The translations under genes and the position numbers were made by a program. From the NCBI GenBank assembly GCA_024690635.1, contig JAILOW010000074.1:1-57668 (forward strand): a stretch of 57,668 nt of DNA, given 5' to 3'. A model generated the notes under the pieces. That model saw only the letters and a list, made by a program, of their open reading frames with translations, did not search any database and was not told the origin of the DNA. Numbering within the stretch: position 1 is the stretch's first letter; each line of letters begins with the position of its first letter. Origin of the DNA: Butyrivibrio sp. GTDB lineage: Bacteria > Bacillota_A > Clostridia > Lachnospirales > Lachnospiraceae. Below are positions 28,111-36,654 of the stretch, one piece after another.

Positions 28111-28993
28111 CTTCGATATATTTTTCAACCTGCAGAAGCTGCTCTTTTCCTGCGGCCTGCGTATCGCTCTTTGGCAGAGATTTGCGGTAGCCAGAGGGCG
28201 ATATTTTTTTCTCCTGACGGAAGGCCTTGGAAAATACCAAAGGATCCGAATATCCGCAGGATATGGCGATGGACTCGATGGGAAGCTGTGTCAGCTGTAA
28301 CAGTTCCACGGCCTTGGCTATGCGGTAGCCGGTGAGATATTGCTGAGGGGAGATCCCAAGGGTCTTTTGGAACAGAGTGTACAGGTAGCTTCGGTTCAGG
28401 CAGACATAGTTTGCAATGTCCGTGACTTTGATGGGATTGCAGTAGTTGCTGCGCACAAAGGCTTGAGCCTTGGTGACATAGTCGTTGCCGCTGCCGGAGT
28501 CGCTTTTTTGTGAAACGCTGATGCCGGATGCGATAACTGACAAAAACATGGAGAGCAGGCCGTTTCTGCGAAGTACGTCCTCAACACTGAAGGTGTTGTG
28601 CTCCATCATGTCTTTTATAAGGCTGTAGATGGTATCGGAGTACTCGCTCTTAAACACCGGCTGTTTTACCGACAGTCCAAGCTGGGATACGATCTCTGCA
28701 GCTCTTTTCCCTCCAAATCCAACCCAGGCGTAAGTCCAGGGATCCTTTTCGTCGGAGGCATAGTAAGCAAGCTCCTCGGGAACGATCAAAAATCCGTAGC
28801 CCGCCTTAAGAGGATAGGACTTGCCTCCGATGGAAAAGCGCCCCTTGCCGTTTAGGCAGTAGTGGATCATGAAGTGGGGCTTTAGGGCAGGGCCAAAGCT
28901 GTGTCCCGGAAGAGTTTTGGAAAGACCGCAGCAGTAAACGTAGAGGTCATCCGATTCTTCTGTATTAAAAAGTAGTTTGTATGCTTTTTCCAT
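28085..28993 (-). CDS. AraC-family transcriptional regulator
   Basis: This 302-residue regulator has an N-terminal cupin-type ligand domain (about 10-150; HFMIHYCLNGKGRFSIGG, GFLIVPEELAYYA) and a C-terminal double helix-turn-helix (about 190-285; ANYVCLNRSYLYTLFQ, SIAISCGYSDPLVFSKAFRQE). This layout is typical of MsmR/RhaS-type sugar regulators. It diverges from the LysR gene, and an imperfect inverted repeat covers its own start codon region at 28992-29011. It could serve glgP metabolism or the nitrogenase-like locus; neither is proven. Confidence 0.9.
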   Translation of the reverse strand: MEKAYKLLFNTEESDDLYVYCCGLSKTLPGHSFGPALKPHFMIHYCLNGKGRFSIGGKSYPLKAGYGFLIVPEELAYYASDEKDPWTYAWVGFGGKRAAEIVSQLGLSVKQPVFKSEYSDTIYSLIKDMMEHNTFSVEDVLRRNGLLSMFLSVIASGISVSQKSDSGSGNDYVTKAQAFVRSNYCNPIKVTDIANYVCLNRSYLYTLFQKTLGISPQQYLTGYRIAKAVELLQLTQLPIESIAISCGYSDPLVFSKAFRQEKKISPSGYRKSLPKSDTQAAGKEQLLQVEKYIEEKNIGRTD

Positions 28994-29011
28994 AGGGTTA
29001 TTATAACCTAT
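28992..29011. promoter_or_regulatory. Inverted repeat at the start of the AraC gene
   Basis: ATAGGGTTAT and TATAACCTAT form an inverted repeat with one extra G. The right arm read on the minus strand is ATAGGTTAT, the same core as in two sites further right (29066-29072 and 30059-30066). Confidence 0.5.
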
Positions 29012-29014
29012 CTG

Positions 29015-29043
29015 TTGACATTGAAGGAGGATTTATGTATAAA
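29015..29043 (+). promoter_or_regulatory. Promoter of the LysR gene
   Basis: TTGACA (29015-29020), 17 bases, TATAAA (29038-29043): a near-consensus housekeeping promoter pointing at the LysR gene. Confidence 0.85.
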
Positions 29044-29052
29044 CTTTAATAA

Positions 29053-29078
29053 CATACTAAACCAATAGGTTAAGTATG
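29053..29078. promoter_or_regulatory. Candidate LysR operator (autoregulatory)
   Basis: CATACTAAACC (29053-29063) and GGTTAAGTATG (29068-29078) are near-perfect inverted arms around AATA. The site lies just after the -10 box and covers the expected transcription start, a position that suits repression of the LysR gene. Confidence 0.65.
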
Positions 29079-29092
29079 AGAATGGAGGGAGC

Positions 29093-30019
29093 ATGACACT
29101 TAACCAGTTATATTACGCCATCGTAGTATCCAAGGAAAATTCCATGAATGAGGCTGCGAAAAAGCTCTTTATATCCCAGCCAAGCCTTACGGGAGCCATG
29201 CATTCCCTTGAAAACGAACTGGGCTTTGATATTTTCATACGCTCAAAGACCGGCGTTACGCTTACTACCAAGGGACAGGAGTTTCTGGGCTATGCCAGGG
29301 CAGTGGTGGAGCAGTACGACATCCTCGATGCCAAGTTTATTTCAAAACGCGGTGTAAAGAGGGTTTTCGGAGTGTCCACGCAGCACTACACCTTTGCGGT
29401 AAATGCGTTTATCGAACTGGTAAAAGAGTACGGCTGTGATGAGTACGAGTTTGAGATAAAGGAAACCAAGACCTACGATGTCATAAGGAATGTCAAGGAT
29501 CAGACCAGCGAGCTGGGAATTCTTTATCTCAATGACTTTAACAGAAAGGTCATGAGCAAGGTCTTTTCCGAAGAAGGTGTTGTGTTTACACCTCTGTTTG
29601 AATGCAGTATTTATGCATATCTTAGTAAGGAAAACCCGCTTGCCGCCGAAAAACTGCGTACAGGAGAAACCATAAAGCTTGAGGAACTGGATGATTATCC
29701 CTGCCTTTGCTTTAATCAGGGGGAACACAACTCTTCATATTATGCTGAGGAAGTCCTGAATACCAGGGACTATGCGAGGTCTATAAAGGTATGCGACAGG
29801 GCGACAATGCTGAATCTTATAAAAGGCTTAAACGGCTATACTCTTTGCTCGGGCATTATCTGCGAAGACTTAAACGGGGATGATTACTGCGCAATCAAAC
29901 TGGATCTGGAGGATAAGATGACTATCGGTTACATCTCCAGAAAAGAAGCGATCATCAGTGATCTGGGGCAAAAATACCTGGAAGAGATATCAAAATATAA
30001 AGAAAACATCCTGGCGTGA
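29093..30019 (+). CDS. LysR-family transcriptional regulator
   Basis: This 308-residue LysR-type regulator has the N-terminal winged helix (MNEAAKKLFISQPSLTGAMHSLENELG) and a C-terminal effector-binding domain of the PBP2 type. It has a GGAGG site. It lies directly upstream of, and in the same direction as, the nitrogenase-like operon, with a strong LysR-type palindrome between them. In Rhodospirillum rubrum the mar nitrogenase-like genes are linked to sulfur-responsive regulation; a similar role here is an inference from context. It probably also controls its own gene through the palindrome at 29053-29078. Confidence 0.93.
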   Translation: MTLNQLYYAIVVSKENSMNEAAKKLFISQPSLTGAMHSLENELGFDIFIRSKTGVTLTTKGQEFLGYARAVVEQYDILDAKFISKRGVKRVFGVSTQHYTFAVNAFIELVKEYGCDEYEFEIKETKTYDVIRNVKDQTSELGILYLNDFNRKVMSKVFSEEGVVFTPLFECSIYAYLSKENPLAAEKLRTGETIKLEELDDYPCLCFNQGEHNSSYYAEEVLNTRDYARSIKVCDRATMLNLIKGLNGYTLCSGIICEDLNGDDYCAIKLDLEDKMTIGYISRKEAIISDLGQKYLEEISKYKENILA

Positions 30020-30057
30020 GTTCACAACTTGCGCTTTATTTTTTGTCTAAAAACCGA

Positions 30058-30076
30058 TTATAGGTTTTGTCTATAA
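30058..30076. promoter_or_regulatory. Candidate LysR activator site of the nitrogenase-like operon
   Basis: TTATAG (30058-30063) and CTATAA (30071-30076) are perfect inverted arms with a 7-base gap and contain the LysR T-N11-A pattern (T30061, A30073). The site contains ATAGGTT like the two sites near the LysR gene. Confidence 0.65.
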
Positions 30077-30097
30077 CACTTCATAAGAAGCATGTAT

Positions 30098-30126
30098 TAT
30101 ACAGCTTCAAAAATCCATTCTATAAT
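30098..30126 (+). promoter_or_regulatory. Candidate promoter of the nitrogenase-like operon
   Basis: TATACA (30098-30103), 17 bases, TATAAT (30121-30126). The weak -35 and perfect -10 fit an activator-dependent promoter. With a start near 30133 the palindrome above is centred near -66, the usual LysR recognition position. Confidence 0.55.
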
Positions 30127-30160
30127 CACACTTAATTTCAAACAGGGAGGAGACAAGGCA

Positions 30161-31666
30161 ATGCCTACAATCAACCTTTCAGAGCCAAGTGTGACGATAC
30201 GAGAAAAGAGACTTGGCACTATAAACGCATTTACGGGGTCAGCCTCCGAGATTGTTCAGCAATCAAGGGAAGGAAGCCTGAAGGATGCAAAGCGAAAATT
30301 CTCACAGTGTCTTGGGTGTAATGCTCAGCAGGCTTTTTGTCAGTTGTCCATGATCAAGGACGTGGTGGTGATAAACCATGCACCCATAGGATGCGCCGGT
30401 GAGTTTTCGGATTTCAATTTTACTTATAGGGTTGAACAGGAAAAAAGAGATCTGCCTGAAGACATAGGAAGATATTTTTCCACAAACATTCAGGAAAAGG
30501 ATACGGTATTCGGTGCTACAAAGAAGCTGGAAGAGACGATCCATACCGCTTATGAGAGGGTTAAGCCAAGGGCGATCTTTATAACAACATCCTGTGCATC
30601 CGGAATCATCGGAGAGGACATAGAGTCCGTTGCAGACAAGGCATCACAAGAGCTGGGAATACCGGTGGTGACCTGCTCCTGCGAAGGCTTCAGATCAAAG
30701 GTATGGACCACGGGATTCGATGCGGCGTACCACACGGTTCTAAGGGGCATTGTAAAGCCTCCCACAAAAAAGACAAAAAAGATAAACGTGGTGAACTTCT
30801 GGGGCAGTCATGTATTTGATGAGATTTTTGAGAGATTCGGATATGAAGCTCAGTACATAATGCCTTTTGCTTCAATCGAAGAGTTGGAGCACTGCAGTGA
30901 AGCGGCAGCGACCATTCACATCTGTCCTTCTCTTTCAACTTATATGGGAGCGGGACTTAGTCAGCTCTACGGAGTTCCGGAGATCACCGCACCTCCTGCA
31001 TACGGAATAGACGGCACAGACGGTTGGCTCAGAGCCCTGGGAAAAGTACTCGGCAAAGAAGATGTGGCAGAAGAGCTGATAAAGGAAGGCCATGAAAAAT
31101 ATGTTCCGGAAATAGAAAAGCTCAAGGAAAGATTTAAGGGAAAAAGAGCATATGTAACCGCAGGAGCTGCCCACGGACAGGCGCTGATCCATCTTTTGAG
31201 AGAACTTGGATTTGATGTTATAGGCGCCAGCGTTTTCCACCACGATCCCGTGTATGACAGCGGAGACAGAGACATGGACGTTCTTGCTCATGCGGTATCA
31301 ACCTACGGAGATGTGAAAGACTACAGAGTCTGCAACAAGCAAAGCTGTGAACTTGTAAATGCTCTTATAAGAAGCAAGCCCGATTTTATTATGGCAAGGC
31401 ATGGCGGAATGACTCTCTGGGGAGCAAAGCTTGGAATACCAACACTTCTCATAGGAGATGAGCAGTTCGGAATAGGTTATAAAGGGGCATTGAACTACGC
31501 AAGGCGTATTGATGAAACCCTTGATTCCATAGAATTTATCAAGAATTTTTCAAAACATGCATCAAACCCTTACACGGAATGGTGGCTTACACAGGAACCC
31601 GGTTACTTCCAGGGCGGTGGCAGCGGCGGATGCGGAACAGGAGTAAGACATGTCAGGAACGATTGA
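30161..31666 (+). CDS. Nitrogenase component 1-like protein, D-type subunit
   Basis: This 501-residue protein belongs to the oxidoreductase/nitrogenase component 1 family (PF00148). Start ATG 30161 has GGGAGGAGA upstream. P-cluster-type cysteines are well placed: Cys53 (with Cys50 and Cys60 nearby), Cys78 in APIGCAG and Cys145 in TTSCASGIIGEDI; spacing (25 and 67) is close to NifD 62/88/154 (26 and 66). Cys255 in HICPSLSTYMGAG matches the cofactor-ligand Cys275 of NifD. The NifD His442 region is replaced by GDEQFGIGYKG, so that ligand is missing or altered. With the K-type gene, which overlaps it by 17 bases, it should form an alpha2beta2 complex reduced by the NifH-like protein. It is not a NifD, BchN or CfbD of the ordinary type. 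Confidence 0.9.
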   Translation: MPTINLSEPSVTIREKRLGTINAFTGSASEIVQQSREGSLKDAKRKFSQCLGCNAQQAFCQLSMIKDVVVINHAPIGCAGEFSDFNFTYRVEQEKRDLPEDIGRYFSTNIQEKDTVFGATKKLEETIHTAYERVKPRAIFITTSCASGIIGEDIESVADKASQELGIPVVTCSCEGFRSKVWTTGFDAAYHTVLRGIVKPPTKKTKKINVVNFWGSHVFDEIFERFGYEAQYIMPFASIEELEHCSEAAATIHICPSLSTYMGAGLSQLYGVPEITAPPAYGIDGTDGWLRALGKVLGKEDVAEELIKEGHEKYVPEIEKLKERFKGKRAYVTAGAAHGQALIHLLRELGFDVIGASVFHHDPVYDSGDRDMDVLAHAVSTYGDVKDYRVCNKQSCELVNALIRSKPDFIMARHGGMTLWGAKLGIPTLLIGDEQFGIGYKGALNYARRIDETLDSIEFIKNFSKHASNPYTEWWLTQEPGYFQGGGSGGCGTGVRHVRND

Positions 31667-32981
31667 ACAGCCCAGATTTACCTGCGCTTTGGGATCATGC
31701 CAGAGCGTGGTGGCAATAAAAAAAGGAGTACCCATTCTTCATTCGGGACCCGGCTGCGGAGGCCAGATATCAAGACTTATAGGCCAGGGTGAAGGATACG
31801 CAGGCGGATCCACTGCCCCCTGTACCAATGCTGAAGAAGCGGATGTGGTATTTGGAGGAGAGAAAAAACTAAGAAGCGTTATCGAAAACTCTTTCAAGGT
31901 AATTGACGGTGAACTCTACGTGGTACTTACAGGATGCACAGCAGCCATTACTGGTGACGACGTTGCGGCTGTAACAGGTGAGTTCCAGCAGGATGACAAG
32001 CCCATCGTCTATGTGGAAGAGGGTGGATTTAAAAGTAACAACTACGCAAGTCACGAAAGACTTGTAAACGCCATCATCGATCAGTATGTGGACAAGTTCA
32101 AAGAAAGTACAGAAACCGTAAAAGGTCTTGTCAATGTCTTTGCTTCTATCCCTTATCAGGATCCTTACTGGAGCGGCAATCTCGAAGGAATAAAGAAGGT
32201 ACTTGAAGACATCGGACTTAAGGTAAACATCCTTTTCGGAAATGAATCCGGAGGTGTGGAGGAGTGGAAAACCATTCCCAATGCCGAGTTCAACATCGTG
32301 ATCGGTCCCTGGGTGGGAATAAAGATCGCAAAGCATCTGAAAGTAAAGTACAAACAGCCCTACATTCAATTCCCCTATCTTCCTATAGGAGCGGTGGAAA
32401 CTTCAAGATTTTTGAGGACTGTAGCCGGATTTGCAGAGCTGGATACGGAAAAAGTCGAAGAGTACATAAAGCAGGAAGAAGCAAAGTACTACGCTCACAT
32501 TGAAAAAATGGCGGATTTCATGCTGGAGTTCAGATACGGAATCCCCAGAAGAGTGTATTCAATAGCTGACAGCTCCTATGCCCTTGGCTTTTCGAAATTT
32601 CTTTTGAACGAGCTTGGTATCATACCGGGGCCTCAGTACATAGTGGATGACATTCCGGAAAAGTTCCAGGACTACGTAAGAGAGCAGTTTGACAATATAT
32701 CGGAACTCAAGAAAAGAACTGTGGAAGTGGTATTTGATCCCGACGCAGGCAAGAATCAGGCAAGACTTGAAGAGGATGCCAAGAATTATACGGATAAAAG
32801 GCTTCTTATCCTTGGAAGCTCCTGGGATAAAAACCTGGCAGACAAGCTTAAGGCAGATCTTCTTATCATTTCGGTTCCCGTGCAGCACAGGCTGATCATG
32901 AACTGCGGATACACAGGTTATGCCGGTGGACTCAGGGCCATCGAGGATATATACGACAGAGTTCTTGCAACATACAGATAA
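31650..32981 (+). CDS. Nitrogenase component 1-like protein, K-type subunit
   Basis: This is a 443-residue second member of the nitrogenase component 1 family. Likely P-cluster ligands are Cys12 or Cys17, Cys36 in SGPGCGG and Cys96 in LTGCTAAITGDDV; the spacing 24 and 60 is near NifK 70/95/153. The EADVVFGGEKKL stretch is typical of the family. It is shorter than NifK (about 520) mainly because the long N-terminal extension is absent, as in nitrogenase-like proteins. Its AGGAG site lies inside the D-type gene, so the two are coupled in translation and likely made 1:1. Confidence 0.9.
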   Translation: MSGTIEQPRFTCALGSCQSVVAIKKGVPILHSGPGCGGQISRLIGQGEGYAGGSTAPCTNAEEADVVFGGEKKLRSVIENSFKVIDGELYVVLTGCTAAITGDDVAAVTGEFQQDDKPIVYVEEGGFKSNNYASHERLVNAIIDQYVDKFKESTETVKGLVNVFASIPYQDPYWSGNLEGIKKVLEDIGLKVNILFGNESGGVEEWKTIPNAEFNIVIGPWVGIKIAKHLKVKYKQPYIQFPYLPIGAVETSRFLRTVAGFAELDTEKVEEYIKQEEAKYYAHIEKMADFMLEFRYGIPRRVYSIADSSYALGFSKFLLNELGIIPGPQYIVDDIPEKFQDYVREQFDNISELKKRTVEVVFDPDAGKNQARLEEDAKNYTDKRLLILGSSWDKNLADKLKADLLIISVPVQHRLIMNCGYTGYAGGLRAIEDIYDRVLATYR

Positions 32982-33000
32982 AAAATTGAGGAGAATATGA

Positions 33001-33846
<846 letters not shown>

Positions 33847-33861
33847 GGTTGGTGATATTGG

Positions 33862-35121
33862 ATGATTATCAGAGCGGCATTTGCTACCAGCGACGGCAAG
33901 AATGTAGACAGACATTTCGGGGCTGCGGAGCGATTCGACATATATGAAATAGATACGGGAAATGAGGATTACAGAAGGGTGGACGTAAGACAGGTGGAAA
34001 AAGCCTGTTTGTCCCACACTCACAATGACGAGAGGATGGAAGCCGTAACGGGGACTATAGAAGATTGTCACGCAGTATTTGCCGAATGCAGCGGAAACGG
34101 AGCAAGAACCGCTCTTGAGAGAAAGCAGGTTCAGGCGATCGATGTAGACAGACCGGTTGTAACCATTATTCAGAATATCCTCTACGGCAAAGTAAAGCTC
34201 ATAGACAGGCGATACATAGAAAATGAAAAGCTAAGAAAAAACCAGAACTTTACCCATCTGCAAAAAAAGCATCCATGCATGAGCGGCGGCGCCAATGTTA
34301 CAGCCGGAAGGATACATCTTCCTGTGAGCCCTTCCTGCAATATACAGTGCAAATTCTGCACCAGAAGATTTGATAAGTCTCTTATAAGACCCGGAGTCAG
34401 CTCTCTTGTTTTGAAGCCTGAGGAAGCGGTGGAGACTATAAAAAAAGCCAAAGAGCTGTGCCCGGAGCTGTCTGTTGTGGGCATTGCCGGACCCGGAGAT
34501 ACTCTTGCAACGGACTCTGCACTTGATACCTTTGCTCTGGTAAAAGAGAACTATCCCGAGCTTATATGCTGTCTTTCCACCAACGGATTCTGCCTTCCGA
34601 GGCAGGTGGACAGAATCGCAAAGATCGGTATCGAGACCATCACTGTTACGGTAAATGCCATCGACCCTGAGATCGAGGCTCAGATAAATGAATTTGTCAT
34701 AGACGAAAAGGGAGTTAAGCATGAGGGAATAGAAGGCGCAAAGCTCCTTATAAAGAATCAGCTTGAGGGAATAGAAAGAGCAGCAAGTCTTGGAATAGTG
34801 GTAAAGATCAACAGCGTTCTTGTACCCGGCATAAATGATAAGCACATCGAGGAAGTTGCAAAGAAAACATCGGAACTTGGGGCTTCGATACTAAACATCA
34901 TACCCCTTATCCCGCAAAACGGAATGGCTGATATCCCTGCCCCTACCTGTCAGCTTCTGGACGAAGTAAGACAGAAGGCGGGAAGATACATAGAAGTGTT
35001 CAGGCACTGTCAGCACTGCAGAGCCGATGCTCTGGGAATTCCCGGAAAAGGAAAAGATCTTCATTCAGAACTTTACAAGGACAGAAAAGAGGAGGTGGCT
35101 GAGACCTTCAGCCACGGATAA
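33862..35121 (+). CDS. NifB-like radical SAM protein with N-terminal NifX-type domain
   Basis: This 419-residue protein has residues 1-115 as a dinitrogenase FeMo-cofactor-binding (NifX/NafY) domain (SDGKNVDRHFGAAERFDIYEI opens it, in two parts) and residues 130-400 as the NifB radical SAM domain. The SAM cluster ligands are Cys159, Cys163 and Cys166 (CNIQCKFC). The extra cluster ligands of NifB are kept: HPC (137-139), Cys in CLSTNGF and CQHCRADALG (383-389). GPGDTLA corresponds to the NifB GPGDPLA motif. It should therefore make a NifB-cofactor-like 8Fe cluster. In classical NifB the NifX-like domain is C-terminal; here the order is reversed. A 5-base gap separates it from the ABC transporter genes. 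Confidence 0.92.
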   Translation: MIIRAAFATSDGKNVDRHFGAAERFDIYEIDTGNEDYRRVDVRQVEKACLSHTHNDERMEAVTGTIEDCHAVFAECSGNGARTALERKQVQAIDVDRPVVTIIQNILYGKVKLIDRRYIENEKLRKNQNFTHLQKKHPCMSGGANVTAGRIHLPVSPSCNIQCKFCTRRFDKSLIRPGVSSLVLKPEEAVETIKKAKELCPELSVVGIAGPGDTLATDSALDTFALVKENYPELICCLSTNGFCLPRQVDRIAKIGIETITVTVNAIDPEIEAQINEFVIDEKGVKHEGIEGAKLLIKNQLEGIERAASLGIVVKINSVLVPGINDKHIEEVAKKTSELGASILNIIPLIPQNGMADIPAPTCQLLDEVRQKAGRYIEVFRHCQHCRADALGIPGKGKDLHSELYKDRKEEVAETFSHG

Positions 35122-35126
35122 AACGC

Positions 35127-35909
35127 ATGAGCTATGTAGAGATAAAGAATCTGCACAAAACATATCATACCCATGGAGAAGAGCTTGAAGTATTAAAGGG
35201 AATCGATCTGGATGTGGAGCAGGGAGAGATTTACGGAATTATAGGTTTTAGCGGGGCAGGTAAATCCACTCTTGCAAGATGCATCAACAGACTTGAGACT
35301 TCCGACGGCGGTTCGATAAAAGTCGGAGGAGTCGACATTCTGGCTCTTAGTAAGGCCGAGCTCCTACAGGAAAGAAGAAAGATCGGAATGGTATTTCAGA
35401 ACTTTAATCTTTTTGATTCAAGGACAGTTTACAGAAATATCGCCTACCCTTTGGAAATCAGTAATTTTCCCAAGGACAAGATAAAGGAAAGAGTACTTGA
35501 AACAGCTGAACTTGTGGGGCTTTCTGACAAGCTGGATGCCTATCCCGGAGGTCTTTCCGGAGGACAGAAACAGAGAGTGGGAATTGCCAGAGCATTGGTA
35601 AATAAGCCGGAACTTCTTTTATCGGACGAAGCTACTTCGGCGCTGGATCCTCAGACAACAATACAGATACTGGATCTTTTAAAAGAGATCAACAAAAAGT
35701 CCGGCATAACGATACTTATGATAACCCATGAGCTGGACGCCATAAGATACAGCTGCAGCAGGATGGCGGTGCTGGAAGAAGGAAAGATCATAGAAAAAGG
35801 AACTGTTGCGGGAATCTTCAATAATCCCAAGAGCAGAACCGGAGCGTTGTTTGCCAAGGTATTTGCAGAGTTCCAGAATATCAGCCTGACGGAGGGAGCG
35901 GGAATATGA
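35127..35909 (+). CDS. MetN-type ABC ATPase without the NIL domain
   Basis: This 260-residue ATPase belongs to the methionine uptake family: Walker A GFSGAGKST, Q-loop VFQNFNLFDSRTV, signature LSGGQKQRVGIARAL, Walker B LLSDEATSALDP and H-loop MITHELDAI. MetN proteins usually have about 340 residues with a C-terminal NIL domain that senses methionine and inhibits transport. Here the protein ends shortly after the ABC core. Starts ATG 35127, 5 bases after the NifB-like gene, and overlaps the permease gene by 4 bases. The context suggests import of a sulfur compound used by the nitrogenase-like enzyme. Confidence 0.9.
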   Translation: MSYVEIKNLHKTYHTHGEELEVLKGIDLDVEQGEIYGIIGFSGAGKSTLARCINRLETSDGGSIKVGGVDILALSKAELLQERRKIGMVFQNFNLFDSRTVYRNIAYPLEISNFPKDKIKERVLETAELVGLSDKLDAYPGGLSGGQKQRVGIARALVNKPELLLSDEATSALDPQTTIQILDLLKEINKKSGITILMITHELDAIRYSCSRMAVLEEGKIIEKGTVAGIFNNPKSRTGALFAKVFAEFQNISLTEGAGI

Positions 35910-36616
35910 GTTTACTTGATTCATCTTTGTGGGAAGTCATCAAAGCATCCTTTGATCCCAATATTTGGAAAGAACTGATAAAGCCCATAGGGGAAACGAT
36001 CTACATGACAGTGATCTCTTCTGTTATCGTATTGATCTTTGGAGTGATACTTGGAATTTTCCTGACCATAGCAAGTCCTGACGGACTTTTGCCTCTGAAG
36101 GCGCCTTATATCACTGCAGGCTGGGCTATCAACGTACTCAGGTCCCTTCCTCAGATGGTAATGATCATCCTGATGATACCTGTAACGAGGCTTATCTTTG
36201 GAAAATCCTACGGAACAAACGCCTGCATCATCGCCATAGCAGCCAGCTGCATTCCAATGTACGCGCGAATTGTTGAAAGTTCTCTTTTGGAGATCGGAAA
36301 AGGAAAGATAGAGGCGGCAAAGTCCATAGGAAGCTCCAATTTTCAGATAATCACCAAGGTTATCATTCCGGAGACCATGCCGGGCCTCATCCGAGGCTTT
36401 ACGGTGGCAGTTATATCGGTAATATCCATGACCGCACTTGCGGGAATGTTCGGAGCAGGGGGAATCGGAGATATCGCGGTAAGGTTCGGATATCAGAGAT
36501 TCCAGCATGACAGGTTGTTTGCCTGCGTATATATACTTGTGATTTTGGTTCAGGTGACACAGGGCATCGGGAACCTTATATCAAACAAGATCCTGAAAAC
36601 CAGGAACTTATTATAA
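35906..36616 (+). CDS. MetI-type ABC permease
   Basis: This 236-residue membrane protein has about five to six hydrophobic segments and the MetI features: early IGETIYMTVISSVIVLIFGVILG, split in the first membrane helix, NVLRSLPQMVMIILMIP, ARIVESSLLEIGKGKIEAAKSIGSS as the EAA coupling loop and GIGDIAVRFGYQRFQ near the end. Its ATG overlaps the ATPase stop. It forms a homodimeric channel with the two ATPase subunits. Confidence 0.93.
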   Translation: MSLLDSSLWEVIKASFDPNIWKELIKPIGETIYMTVISSVIVLIFGVILGIFLTIASPDGLLPLKAPYITAGWAINVLRSLPQMVMIILMIPVTRLIFGKSYGTNACIIAIAASCIPMYARIVESSLLEIGKGKIEAAKSIGSSNFQIITKVIIPETMPGLIRGFTVAVISVISMTALAGMFGAGGIGDIAVRFGYQRFQHDRLFACVYILVILVQVTQGIGNLISNKILKTRNLL

Positions 36617-36654
36617 ATAAATGTGCGAAAAGCACCAAAAGGAGGAGAAACATT

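Noticed and set aside
29035..29049. Four-codon leader peptide before the LysR gene (AAGGAGG then ATG)
   Set aside because: Its ribosome site lies inside the promoter spacer, upstream of the expected transcription start, so it would not be in the mRNA.
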